A stretch of 64,000 nt of DNA from NCBI RefSeq assembly GCF_003594875.1, contig NZ_QZEY01000018.1, forward strand, positions 1 to 64,000, in the 5' to 3' direction. Shown in pieces: positions 36,278-44,516 of the stretch. How positions within the stretch are numbered: position 1 is the stretch's first letter; every line of letters starts with the position of its first letter. A program made the position numbers and the translations under genes. This DNA comes from Bailinhaonella thermotolerans. GTDB lineage: Bacteria > Actinomycetota > Actinomycetes > Streptosporangiales > Streptosporangiaceae. The notes under the pieces were generated by a model. That model was not told the DNA's origin. It did not search any database and saw only the letters and a list, made by a program, of their open reading frames with translations.

Positions 36278-36994
36278 TCAGTCGTCGCCGGTGATGGACA
36301 GGGAGCGCAGGCGCTGCCCGGACCAGATCGCGGCGCCGAGGGTGACCACGATCAGGGCGACCGCGGCGAAGCCCAGGGGGACGTCGGCCTTGAAGAAGGG
36401 CGAGGAGGAGACCGAGTCGGCGATCGACTGGGTCCACTGCTGGATGGAGAACTGGCGGGCGCCCGGCACGATGCCGCCGACCAGTCCCTCCCAGATCAGG
36501 GCGTAGATGACGCCGATGGTGACGGCGTACCGGGTGAGCACGCTGATCAGCAGGAAGACCGCGGCGTAGGCGATCCCGCCGGCGGCCGTGCCCAGGAAGA
36601 ACCCGGTGGCCACGCCGGACTCGGCGCCCACCATCAGGTAGCCGGCCAGGAACGTGGGGATCGCGGCGAAGACGATCATCAGCGAGACGGCGACCAGGAG
36701 CTTGGTGTAGGCCACCACCGGGCGCGGGATCGGCTTGGACAGCATGTAGATGATCACGCCGTCCTCGATCTCGCGGGCGATGACCCCGGTGCCGACGATG
36801 AGGCCCATCAGCGGGAGCAGGGCCCCCACGGCGAACCGCTGCATGAGGATGACCGCGAGCTGCTCGTCGGCCTGGTTCGTGAGCCGGAGCAGCAGGGCCA
36901 GCCCCACCATGATCAGCGGCAGCGCGACCAGCAGCCAGATCCGGCGGCTGCCGATCATGCCCCGGTAGGTGACGGCGGCGATGGTGGCGTTCAC
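36278..36994 (-). CDS. ABC-2 type transporter permease
   Basis: A 238-residue membrane protein with about six hydrophobic segments and the loop EDGVIIYMLSKPIPR, which resembles ABC-2 permeases. The GTG at 36994 overlaps the stop of the upstream ATPase gene (GTGA). It is the last gene of a four-gene ATPase/permease cluster. The substrate is unknown; ABC-2 systems export drugs, lipids or polymers. Confidence 0.85.
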   Translation of the reverse strand: MNATIAAVTYRGMIGSRRIWLLVALPLIMVGLALLLRLTNQADEQLAVILMQRFAVGALLPLMGLIVGTGVIAREIEDGVIIYMLSKPIPRPVVAYTKLLVAVSLMIVFAAIPTFLAGYLMVGAESGVATGFFLGTAAGGIAYAAVFLLISVLTRYAVTIGVIYALIWEGLVGGIVPGARQFSIQQWTQSIADSVSSSPFFKADVPLGFAAVALIVVTLGAAIWSGQRLRSLSITGDD

Positions 36995-38100
36995 GCGGCG
37001 CCTCCGGAGCGGGGCGGGGCCGGCAGCGGACCGGCGGCGGGGGGAGCGTCGGCATGGGGTACGGCGGGCCCGCCCGGACCGGGAGGCCCTCCCGGACCCG
37101 GAGGCCCGCCCGGACGGCGGCCGGAGCCGTTGCCGGAGATCAGGTAGGAGAACACCGACTCCAGGTCCTCGTCGGCCGGGGACACCTGCCACAGGCGCAC
37201 CCCGGCGTCGCGGGCGACGCGCGGGAGCAGCCAGGTGAAGCGGCGGAAGTCCAGCGCGCGCACCTCCAGCCCGCCCTCGGCCAGCGAGACCCCGCCGGCG
37301 GCCTGGTCGGCGATGAGCGCGGCCGCCAGCCTGCGGTCGTCGCTCGACCGTACGAAGAAGACGTGCGGCCGGTCGGTCATCAGCCTGCGGATCTCGCGGA
37401 AGTCGCCCGAGGCGGCGTGCCGCCCGGCCACCAGCACCTCGATGTGCTGGGCGACGCGCTCGACCTCCTCCAGGATGTGCGAGCTGAACAGGACGGTGCG
37501 GCCCGAGGCGCCCATCTCGCGGACGAGCTCCATGAGGTGGAGCCGCTGGCGCGGGTCCATGCCGTTGAAGGGCTCGTCGAGCAGGAGGACGGCCGGGTCG
37601 TGCACGAGCGCCGCGGCGACCTTGACGCGCTGCCGCATGCCCTTGGAGTAGGTGTCCACCCGGCGGTCCTTGGCCGGGCCCATCATCTCCACGAGGTTCA
37701 TGGCCCGCTCGGCGGCCGCCTCGGGCGCGGGCAGCTTGTGCAGCTTCGCGCTGGCCAGCACGAACTGCCAGCCGGTGAGGAACCCGTAGACGGCCTCGCG
37801 CTCGGGCACGAGCCCGATGGACCGGTAGATCTGGTGGTTGCGCCAGATCCGCTCGGCCCCGAGCGTGACCGCTCCCGAGGACGGGGCGAGGAACCCGGCC
37901 ATCATGTGCAGCAGCGTGGACTTGCCCGCGCCGTTCGGCCCCAGCAGCCCGGTCACGCCGGGCCCGATGGCCATGGTCACGTCGTTGACGGCGACCACGT
38001 TGCCGTACCAGCGGGAGACCTGCTGGAGGTAGACGGTCGTGGGGTGGGGCCCGGCCGGGGCGGCCGGGGCGGCCACGGCGGGCTGGCTCGGCAGGGTCAT
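36991..38100 (-). CDS. ABC transporter ATP-binding protein with Gly/Pro tail
   Basis: A 369-residue ATPase. Walker A GPNGAGKST is at 54-62, the signature is YSKGM rather than LSGGQ, Walker B is AVLLLDEPF, and the switch histidine is in SSHILEE. After about 320 comes a collagen-like Gly-Pro-rich tail (GGPPGPGGPPGPGGP). The ATG at 38100 overlaps the stop of the upstream permease by 4 nt; the frame is open 62 codons further. YS[KT]GM signatures are usual in DrrA/Nod-type exporters. Confidence 0.9.
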   Translation of the reverse strand: MTLPSQPAVAAPAAPAGPHPTTVYLQQVSRWYGNVVAVNDVTMAIGPGVTGLLGPNGAGKSTLLHMMAGFLAPSSGAVTLGAERIWRNHQIYRSIGLVPEREAVYGFLTGWQFVLASAKLHKLPAPEAAAERAMNLVEMMGPAKDRRVDTYSKGMRQRVKVAAALVHDPAVLLLDEPFNGMDPRQRLHLMELVREMGASGRTVLFSSHILEEVERVAQHIEVLVAGRHAASGDFREIRRLMTDRPHVFFVRSSDDRRLAAALIADQAAGGVSLAEGGLEVRALDFRRFTWLLPRVARDAGVRLWQVSPADEDLESVFSYLISGNGSGRRPGGPPGPGGPPGPGGPAVPHADAPPAAGPLPAPPRSGGAA

Positions 38101-38984
38101 GAGCCGACCTTCCGGTAACGGGCGGCCAGGAGCCCGAGGGACGCGGCGATCACCAGCAGCATCGCGCCGAGGGGGATCAGCCCGCCCGCGAGGCCGTCGG
38201 GGTAGGCGAAGTCGCCGGGGGGATGTCCGAACGCCCAGGCGCGCACCGCGTCCACCAGGTGGAACGGGTTGATCAGGTTGGCCCACTGGGCCTTGTCGTC
38301 GTTGCCCGTGGCCATGAAGACGCCCAGGAGCACGCCGGACATGACGGTCAGGACGAGGTAGACGGCGATGACCGCGGCGACGCCGAGGCCGCGCCGGTGC
38401 GTGGCGGCGGCGACGGCGAGGCCGAGCGCCCCGAGCGTGATCGCCAGGAGCACGGCGCCGGCCATCGAGCTCAGGTAGGCGCCGAGGTGGACCGGCCCGG
38501 GCGGGTCGACGAGCAGCTCGCCGACGAACTCCACGGTCAGCGGGAGCGCCAGGATCAGGAACAGCGCGGCGGCCATCGCCGAGTAGCGCGCCAGCACGTA
38601 GTCCATCCGCGAGCCCGGCCGCGAGAAGTACAGCGGCAGGACGTGGAAGCGCTGGTCCAGGGCCACGAGCACGGGCGCCTGCGACGCCAGGAAGATCGCC
38701 AGGACGGGCTGCATGATGACGGAGAGCTGCTGGTAGGGGAGCGGGGCCTCCTTGAGCAGCGCCATCACCGCGATCGCGACCACCGCGGGCAGCAGCATGA
38801 TCGTGACCATCAGGAACGGCATGACCTTGGCCTTGGCCGTACGGCCCAGCCCGAAGACGCCGCGCAGCCCGTGCAGGAACAGGGTCCCGAAGCCGTGCAG
38901 CCGGCCCAGGCGCGGGCCGTCGTAGCGGCGGTAGCCGATGTCGTGGATGACGCCCCGGATGTCGGGGGCGGCCTCAGGGTGCAT
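38097..38984 (-). CDS. ABC transporter permease
   Basis: A 295-residue membrane protein with a 50-residue cytoplasmic N-terminal part followed by about six hydrophobic segments, including a clear pair near 57-110. The segment YFSRPGSRMDYVLARY is like ABC-2 permeases. It overlaps both neighbours by a few bases, so the four genes form one translationally coupled operon. Confidence 0.85.
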   Translation of the reverse strand: MHPEAAPDIRGVIHDIGYRRYDGPRLGRLHGFGTLFLHGLRGVFGLGRTAKAKVMPFLMVTIMLLPAVVAIAVMALLKEAPLPYQQLSVIMQPVLAIFLASQAPVLVALDQRFHVLPLYFSRPGSRMDYVLARYSAMAAALFLILALPLTVEFVGELLVDPPGPVHLGAYLSSMAGAVLLAITLGALGLAVAAATHRRGLGVAAVIAVYLVLTVMSGVLLGVFMATGNDDKAQWANLINPFHLVDAVRAWAFGHPPGDFAYPDGLAGGLIPLGAMLLVIAASLGLLAARYRKVGS

Positions 38985-39888
38985 GAACGGCCTCCTCGCC
39001 GCGGAAGACGTCCTCGATGCGGGCGCGCCGGTGCTCCATGCGGACCAGGTGCAGGCCCAGTTCGGCGACCTGGTCGCGGACGACGTCGAAGGTGCCGTCG
39101 TCGCGGACCTGCACGACCAGGGCGCGCCCGTCGAGCGCGACCTCCTGGCCGGAGCGGCGCAGCGCGTCGGCGAGCGGGCCGTGGCCCTCCTCGACCTCGA
39201 CGGTCAGCGCGGCGGCCGCCCTGGTGAAGTCGGCGATCGACGACGAGCGCAGCAGCCGGCCCCCGTCGATGACGATCACGTTGTCGCAGATGCGCTCGAG
39301 CTCGCCCAGCAGGTGCGAGGTGACCAGCACGCTGATGCCGAACTCGCCGCCGATGCGGCGGATCAGGTCGAGCATCTCGTCGCGGCCGCGCGGGTCGAGG
39401 CCGTTGGTGGGCTCGTCGAGGAAGACCAGGCGGGGGTCGTGGACCAGGGCCTGCGCGAGCTTGACCCGCTGCTTCATGCCCGTGGAGTAGCCGCCCATGG
39501 GGCGGTAGCGCTCCTCGTAGAGGCCGACGTGGCGCAGGGTGTCGGCGGCGCGCTCGCGGGCGGCGGTCTTCGGAAGTCCGGACATGCCCGCCATGTGCAC
39601 CACGAACTCGGTGGCGGAGACGTCGGGGGGCAGGCAGTCGTGCTCGGGCATGTAGCCGACCAGGCGGCGGATGTCCTCGGCTCGGGTGGCGACGTCCATG
39701 CCCAGGACCTGAGCGCGCCCGCCGGTGGGTTCGAGGAGGCCGAGCAGGATCTTGATGAGCGTGGACTTGCCCGCTCCGTTGGCCCCGACGAGGCCGGTCA
39801 CACCGGGCGTGACCGTCACGGTGAGATCGTCGAGGGCCGTCACCCTCGGGAACCGGCGCGTCAATCCCTCGGTGGCGAGGATCGTCAT
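38974..39888 (-). CDS. ABC transporter ATP-binding protein
   Basis: A 304-residue ATPase, the first gene of the cluster. Walker A GANGAGKST is at 35-43, the signature is YSTGMKQR, Walker B is RLVFLDEPT, and the switch is TSHLLGE. I start at the ATG at 39888; GATAGT 12 nt upstream could be a -10. It overlaps the permease gene by 11 nt. Two different ATPases with two permeases suggest either a heteromeric exporter or two related exporters. Confidence 0.9.
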   Translation of the reverse strand: MTILATEGLTRRFPRVTALDDLTVTVTPGVTGLVGANGAGKSTLIKILLGLLEPTGGRAQVLGMDVATRAEDIRRLVGYMPEHDCLPPDVSATEFVVHMAGMSGLPKTAARERAADTLRHVGLYEERYRPMGGYSTGMKQRVKLAQALVHDPRLVFLDEPTNGLDPRGRDEMLDLIRRIGGEFGISVLVTSHLLGELERICDNVIVIDGGRLLRSSSIADFTRAAAALTVEVEEGHGPLADALRRSGQEVALDGRALVVQVRDDGTFDVVRDQVAELGLHLVRMEHRRARIEDVFRGEEAVHAP

Positions 39889-39915
39889 GATCGCCACCGT
39901 ACTATCCCGCACCGG

Positions 39916-40053
39916 TCACTCCGCCGAAGCGGCGCGGACCCGGCTGCGTGCGCGTTTGACGCGTTTCGCGCGCCGCCGGCGGCGTTGCGTCTCGTCGTCG
40001 TCGAGCGCCTCGGCGCGCACCACGTCGAGCATCTCGGCGAACCACGGGTGCAT
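39916..40053 (-). CDS. 45-residue basic protein
   Basis: A small protein (MHPWFAEMLDVVRAEALDDD then an Arg/Lys-rich second half with five Arg in a row). The ATG at 40053 has a near-perfect ribosome binding site, GAGGAGG, 3-5 nt upstream, which supports translation. It lies just upstream of the ABC operon on the same strand. Similar short HPW-type proteins occur in actinobacteria, but I know of no function. Nucleic-acid binding is possible from its charge. Confidence 0.65.
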   Translation of the reverse strand: MHPWFAEMLDVVRAEALDDDETQRRRRRAKRVKRARSRVRAASAE

Positions 40054-40148
40054 GACGCCTCCTCTCTGGTTATCCCTTTGCCTCCAAAGCCTCACGCTAA
40101 TCCGTTCGCCGGACATCGGTCTGTGGACTTATCTACATCTATGCCGAA

Positions 40149-40178
40149 AGGACCAGACGGCATCTGCCGTCTGGTCCT
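40149..40178 (-). terminator. terminator of the DUF389 gene
   Basis: A perfect 14-bp inverted repeat (40149-40162 with 40165-40178). Read on the minus strand it is followed by TTTC, 45 nt past the stop of the DUF389 gene. Confidence 0.75.
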
Positions 40179-40223
40179 CCAGACGGTGGGGCTACCTCCA
40201 CCCCGCCGCGCCCAGGTCGCGGG

Positions 40224-41195
40224 TCACGGCTCCCGGCGGGGGCCCGTGACCGAGCGGCGGGTGGGGCCGGGCAGGCGGAAGCCGTACTTGCGCCAGGCGA
40301 CGCGCTGGACGGCGAGGGTGGCGGTGCCGGCCAGGATCATGCCCGCCAGGTTGACGCCGAGCTGGGCCAGTGAGCCCCAGACCTCGCCGAGGTGGCTCAG
40401 GGCCAGGCCGACGGCGATGTTGCCCGCGGCGGGGACGGTGGTGACCGAGATGAAGACGCCGACCAGCGCCGAGGACCTCCCGGCGGTGATCGAGAGCACG
40501 CCGGCCGTGCCCGCGAGCAGCGCCACGATGAACGACCAGCGGTCGGGCTTGACGATGAACTCCATCTCCTTGTTCAGGTCGAGCCAGCTCGGGTCGATCC
40601 AGCCCAGCCAGCGGCTGACGATCGCGCACAGGAACGTGACGGCGATCGCGGCGGCGAACCCGATCACGAGCGTGCGCGCGGCGGCGGCGATCCGGGGCCA
40701 GTCCCGGCGCAGCAGCCCGAAGCAGATCGCCGAGACGGCGCCGAACTCCGGCCCGAGCACCATCGCGCCGACGATGAGGATCGTGGAGGGGACGAGGACG
40801 CCGATCGCGGCGATCTGGGTGGCGATCGCGAGGAAGGCCAGGTACGCCCAGGTGACGCGCGTCTCCTCGATCGTGCGCCGGTCCAGCTCCTCCCAGATCA
40901 CGGCGTCGTCGCCGTACCCGGGCGCCGCCCGCTGCGCCTCCTCGGCGCCCCTGGACACCGACAGGTCCACGCGCTCGACGGCGATCGACCCGTTCTCCTC
41001 CAGGCCCAGGCCCCGGAGGGTGTCGAGCACGGCGTTCGCGCCCTCCCTGGCCACGTCGCACAGCACGAGGTCGCCGCTGGGCCGCCGCGCGGCGCCGGGG
41101 AGCACCGCGACGTTCGTCACCGCCGGGCAGTCGAGCAGCGCCTCCTCGACCTCCCCGGTCCGGTCGGCGGGAGACACAACACGCACGTGAAGCAC
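40224..41195 (-). CDS. DUF389 family membrane protein
   Basis: A 323-residue protein with a soluble N-terminal part of about 115 residues and then about six hydrophobic segments; VPSTILIVGAMVLGPEFGAV is typical of DUF389. Family function is unknown. The GTG at 41195 is preceded by TAAGGT (41208 to 41203) at 7 nt, so the transcript is probably leaderless. It is followed by a strong terminator. Confidence 0.85.
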   Translation of the reverse strand: MLHVRVVSPADRTGEVEEALLDCPAVTNVAVLPGAARRPSGDLVLCDVAREGANAVLDTLRGLGLEENGSIAVERVDLSVSRGAEEAQRAAPGYGDDAVIWEELDRRTIEETRVTWAYLAFLAIATQIAAIGVLVPSTILIVGAMVLGPEFGAVSAICFGLLRRDWPRIAAAARTLVIGFAAAIAVTFLCAIVSRWLGWIDPSWLDLNKEMEFIVKPDRWSFIVALLAGTAGVLSITAGRSSALVGVFISVTTVPAAGNIAVGLALSHLGEVWGSLAQLGVNLAGMILAGTATLAVQRVAWRKYGFRLPGPTRRSVTGPRREP

Positions 41196-41202
41196 GCCGG
41201 GA

Positions 41203-41208
41203 ACCTTA
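41203..41208 (-). promoter_or_regulatory. -10 of a leaderless DUF389 transcript
   Basis: TAAGGT on the minus strand, 7 nt before the GTG. Fits TANNNT. Confidence 0.5.
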
Positions 41209-41262
41209 CCGCCTCGCTCCGGGCCGCCGGCGAACCCCCGCCGCGCGCCCTCGCCCGCCGGG

Positions 41263-41285
41263 GTTATCCACAGAACGCGGTTCGG
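41263..41285 (+). repeat. 23-bp element with a DnaA box, copy 1
   Basis: It contains TTATCCACA (41264-41272), a perfect DnaA box, followed by GAAC-GCG-GTTC. A second copy differing at one base lies inverted at 48070-48092. It is in the 118-nt gap between coaA and the DUF389 gene. Confidence 0.75.
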
Positions 41286-41313
41286 CGAGGCTTCCCGGGG
41301 CCCAGGTGCGGTG

Positions 41314-42252
41314 TCATGTGCGGCGGAGGGAGATCTTGCGGATGGAGTGGTCGTGGCCCTTGTGGAGGATGAGGCTGGCGCGGGCGCGGGTCGGCTGGAT
41401 GTTGGTGATGAGGTTCGCCTCGTTGATGTCGCGCCAGACCCCGCGCGCGAACTCGGTGGCCTGCTCGTCCGGCAGGCTCGCCAGGTAGTGGAAGGGCGAG
41501 CGCGGGTTGTTGAAGGCCGTGCGGCGCAGCGAGTGGAACCGGTTGAGATACCACTCGCGGATGTGCTCGGTCTTCGCGTCCACGTAGATCGAGAAGTCGA
41601 AGAAGTCGAAGACGGCGAGGGAGTTCATCGGCGCGGGCTGGAGCACGTTCAGCCCCTCCAGCAGGAGGATGTCCGGCTTGCGCACGACCTGCCGCTCGCC
41701 GGGCACGATGTCGTACTCCAGGTGGGAGTAGACCGGCGCCGAGACCTCGGGCACGCCGGCCTTGACCTGGGACACGAACCGCACGAGCGCGCGCCGGTCG
41801 TAGCTCTCGGGGAAGCCCTTGCGGTGCATGATGCCGCGCTCCTCGAGCACCGCGTTCGGGTAGAGGAAGCCGTCGGTGGTGACCAGCTCGACGTGCGGAT
41901 GCTCGGGCCACCGGGCGAGCAGCGTGTGCAGCAGCCGCGCGGTGGTGGACTTGCCGACGGCGACGCTGCCCGCGATGCCGACGATGTACGGCGCGGGCCC
42001 CGTGTCGTCGCAGAGGAACGTGCCGAGGGCGGCGTTGCGGGCGCGGGAGCCGCTGAAGTGCAGGTTGAGCAGCCGCGTCAGCGGGAGGTAGACGTCGGTC
42101 ACCTCCGACAGGTCGATCGGGTCGTCGATCCCGCGCAGCTCCTCCAGCTCCTCGGCGGTGAGGGTCAGCGGCGTGTTGCGCCGCAGCGCCTGCCACTGCT
42201 CGCGCGTCAGCTCGACGTACGGGTTAGGCGTCTGCCCCCAGCCGTTCTTCAT
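41314..42252 (-). CDS. coaA: type I pantothenate kinase
   Basis: First step of coenzyme A synthesis (pantothenate to 4'-phosphopantothenate); 312 residues, like E. coli CoaA. The Walker A loop GSVAVGKS is at 95-102. Family segments include [20 protein letters not shown] and [11 protein letters not shown] start at the ATG at 42252 because TAGAGT ends 7 nt before it (leaderless); the frame is open 19 more codons. It is divergent from glmS. Confidence 0.96.
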   Translation of the reverse strand: MKNGWGQTPNPYVELTREQWQALRRNTPLTLTAEELEELRGIDDPIDLSEVTDVYLPLTRLLNLHFSGSRARNAALGTFLCDDTGPAPYIVGIAGSVAVGKSTTARLLHTLLARWPEHPHVELVTTDGFLYPNAVLEERGIMHRKGFPESYDRRALVRFVSQVKAGVPEVSAPVYSHLEYDIVPGERQVVRKPDILLLEGLNVLQPAPMNSLAVFDFFDFSIYVDAKTEHIREWYLNRFHSLRRTAFNNPRSPFHYLASLPDEQATEFARGVWRDINEANLITNIQPTRARASLILHKGHDHSIRKISLRRT

Positions 42253-42259
42253 GCGCCGA

Positions 42260-42265
42260 ACTCTA
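42260..42265 (-). promoter_or_regulatory. -10 of a leaderless coaA transcript
   Basis: TAGAGT on the minus strand, 7 nt before the ATG at 42252. Confidence 0.55.
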
Positions 42266-42419
42266 GTGACCGGCCGGTAGCCGACACGCGGCGGGCGGTG
42301 CCCGGTCACGCGCGGCGGTCGCGGCGATAGGCGTTTCGCGCGGAGAAAGCCCAGGTCGCGCGAGGAGCCGGGGTTGTGCCGATACCCCGCACGGGCAGGG
42401 GGAGCACACCGCGAGCGGA

Positions 42420-42425
42420 TACTCT
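42420..42425 (+). promoter_or_regulatory. -10 of a leaderless glmS transcript
   Basis: TACTCT, 7 nt before the glmS ATG; no ribosome binding site lies between. It decides the start in favour of MCGIVGYVG. Confidence 0.55.
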
Positions 42426-42432
42426 GTCACCC

Positions 42433-44283
42433 ATGTGCGGAATCGTGGGGTACGTCGGCGACCGGCAGGCACTGGACGTCGTGATCGAAGGCCTGGCCAG
42501 GCTGGAATACCGGGGCTACGACTCGGCGGGGGTCGCCCTGCTGACCGAGGAGGGCCTGAAGACCGAGAAGCGCGCCGGCAAGCTGGTGAACCTGCGCGAG
42601 GCGCTGCGGGAGCGCCCCCTCCCGGCGTCGTCGGTGGGGATCGGGCACACGCGGTGGGCCACGCACGGCCCGCCGAACGACCGCAACGCGCACCCGCACA
42701 CCGACTGCAAGGACCGCGTCGCCGTCATCCACAACGGCATCATCGAGAACTTCGCGGCCCTGCGCGCCGAGCTGGAGGAGCGCGGCCACAAGCTGCTCTC
42801 GGAGACCGACACCGAGACGGTCGCGCACCTGCTGGAGGACGCGCTGCCCGAGGCCGGGAACGACCTGGCCGAGGCGATGCGGCGCGTGTGCCGCCGCCTG
42901 GAGGGCGCCTTCACGCTGCTCGCCGTGCAGATCGACGACCCCGACGTGGTCGTGGGCGCGCGCCGCAACTCCCCGCTCGTCGTGGGGCGCGGGGACGGCG
43001 AGAACTTCCTGGGCTCCGACGTCGCCGCGTTCATCGCGCACACGCGCGAGGCGATCGAGCTGGGCCAGGACCAGGTGGTCGAGCTGCGCCGCGAGTCGAT
43101 CACGATCACCGACTTCGACGGAAACCCGGCCGAGACCAAGGAGTTCACGGTCGACTGGGACGCCTCGGCCGCCGAGAAGGGCGGCTTCGACTACTTCATG
43201 CTCAAGGAGATCGCCGAGCAGCCGCGCGCCGTCGCGGACACGCTGCTGGGCCGCATCGACGCCGAGGGCCGCCTGGTGCTCGACGAGATGCGCCTGTCCG
43301 ACCAGGACCTCCGCGACGTGGACAAGATCATCGTGGTGGCGTGCGGCACGTCCTACCACGCGGGCCTGATCGCCAAGTACGCCATCGAGCACTGGGCGGC
43401 GATCCCCTGCGAGGTGGAGCTGGCCAGCGAGTTCCGCTACCGCGACCCGATCCTGACCCGCGACACGCTCGTCGTCGTCATCTCCCAGTCCGGCGAGACG
43501 ATGGACACGCTGATGGCCGTGCGGCACGCCCGCGGCCAGCGCTCCAAGGTGCTCGCGATCTGCAACGTCAACGGTTCGACGATCCCGCGCGAGAGCGACG
43601 CCGTCGTCTACACCCACGCCGGGCCCGAGGTCGCGGTGGCCTCGACCAAGGCGTTCCTGACCCAGCTCGTGGCCTGCTACCTGGTCGGGCTCTATCTCGC
43701 CCAGGTGCGCGGGGTGAAGTTCGGCGACGAGGTGAAGGAGATCCTCGACCAGCTCGAGCAGATGCCGGGCAAGGTCGAGGAGGTGCTGTCCACGGTCGAG
43801 CCGGTGCGCGAGCTGGCGCGGTCCCTGGCGGGCGAGCGCTGCGTGCTCTTCCTCGGCCGCCACGTGGGCTTCCCGGTGGCGCTGGAGGGCGCGCTCAAGC
43901 TCAAGGAGCTGGCGTACATGCACGCCGAGGGCTTCGCGGCGGGCGAGCTCAAGCACGGGCCGATCGCGCTGATCGAGCAGGACCTGCCGGTCGTGGTCAT
44001 GGTGCCGTCGCCCACGGGGCAGCGGGTCATCCACGACAAGATCGTCTCCAACATCCAGGAGATCCGGGCGCGCGGCGCCAAGACGATCGTCATCGCCGAG
44101 GAGGGTGACGAGGACGTCCGTCCGTACGCCGACACGATCATCCGGATCCCGGCGGTGCCGACCCTGCTCCAGCCGCTCGTGTCCACGGTGCCGCTCCAGG
44201 TCTTCGCCTGCGAGCTGGCCAGCGCCAAGGGCCACGACGTGGACCAGCCGCGCAACCTCGCCAAGTCCGTCACCGTCGAGTAG
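42433..44283 (+). CDS. glmS: glutamine-fructose-6-phosphate aminotransferase
   Basis: Makes glucosamine-6-phosphate from fructose-6-phosphate and glutamine, the entry to amino-sugar synthesis; 616 residues. The start puts the catalytic nucleophile at C2 (MCGIVGYVG), exposed after methionine removal. The glutaminase half is 1-240, and two SIS sugar-isomerase domains follow (CGTSYHA, SQSGETMDT). The end KSVTVE is the usual C terminus. The transcript appears leaderless. Confidence 0.97.
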   Translation: MCGIVGYVGDRQALDVVIEGLARLEYRGYDSAGVALLTEEGLKTEKRAGKLVNLREALRERPLPASSVGIGHTRWATHGPPNDRNAHPHTDCKDRVAVIHNGIIENFAALRAELEERGHKLLSETDTETVAHLLEDALPEAGNDLAEAMRRVCRRLEGAFTLLAVQIDDPDVVVGARRNSPLVVGRGDGENFLGSDVAAFIAHTREAIELGQDQVVELRRESITITDFDGNPAETKEFTVDWDASAAEKGGFDYFMLKEIAEQPRAVADTLLGRIDAEGRLVLDEMRLSDQDLRDVDKIIVVACGTSYHAGLIAKYAIEHWAAIPCEVELASEFRYRDPILTRDTLVVVISQSGETMDTLMAVRHARGQRSKVLAICNVNGSTIPRESDAVVYTHAGPEVAVASTKAFLTQLVACYLVGLYLAQVRGVKFGDEVKEILDQLEQMPGKVEEVLSTVEPVRELARSLAGERCVLFLGRHVGFPVALEGALKLKELAYMHAEGFAAGELKHGPIALIEQDLPVVVMVPSPTGQRVIHDKIVSNIQEIRARGAKTIVIAEEGDEDVRPYADTIIRIPAVPTLLQPLVSTVPLQVFACELASAKGHDVDQPRNLAKSVTVE

Positions 44284-44314
44284 CGCCGCGGGCCGGCCGC
44301 AGGACCTGAGCGCG

Positions 44315-44350
44315 AGGCGCCGCGTCCCCCCTCGGAGGGGCGCGGCGCCT
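44315..44350 (+). terminator. glmS terminator
   Basis: A 10-bp stem, AGGCGCCGCG at 44315-44324 and its complement at 44341-44350, extended by a CCCC/GGGG helix inside, 31 nt after the glmS stop. Confidence 0.75.
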
Positions 44351-44458
44351 TCGTCATGATCTGGGGTGTTCTGGTGGTAGGTGTGAGGGGTTCCAGGAAT
44401 GAGGCGTTGTGTGTCTGGATTTGGGGTGGATGGCGCAGTTAGGGTGCTCCGAAGCGAT

Positions 44459-44502
44459 TTCCTGTGACCAGTTGGTTAACGACCGCTGAATCACGCTTGA
44501 AC
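44459..44502 (-). promoter_or_regulatory. PHO-box-like array before the PhoX gene
   Basis: Read on the minus strand there are four 11-nt units in register whose first seven bases are GTTCAAG, ATTCAGC, GTTAACC and GGTCACA. Each matches 5 or 6 of 7 bases of the Streptomyces PhoP direct-repeat unit GTTCACC. The array ends 14 nt before the phoX GTG. Confidence 0.5.
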
Positions 44503-44516
44503 ATAAGGAGTGCACG

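Noticed and set aside
41263-41285. A replication origin at the DnaA box
   Set aside because: A single box per site, no cluster, no AT-rich unwinding region and no dnaA/dnaN nearby.
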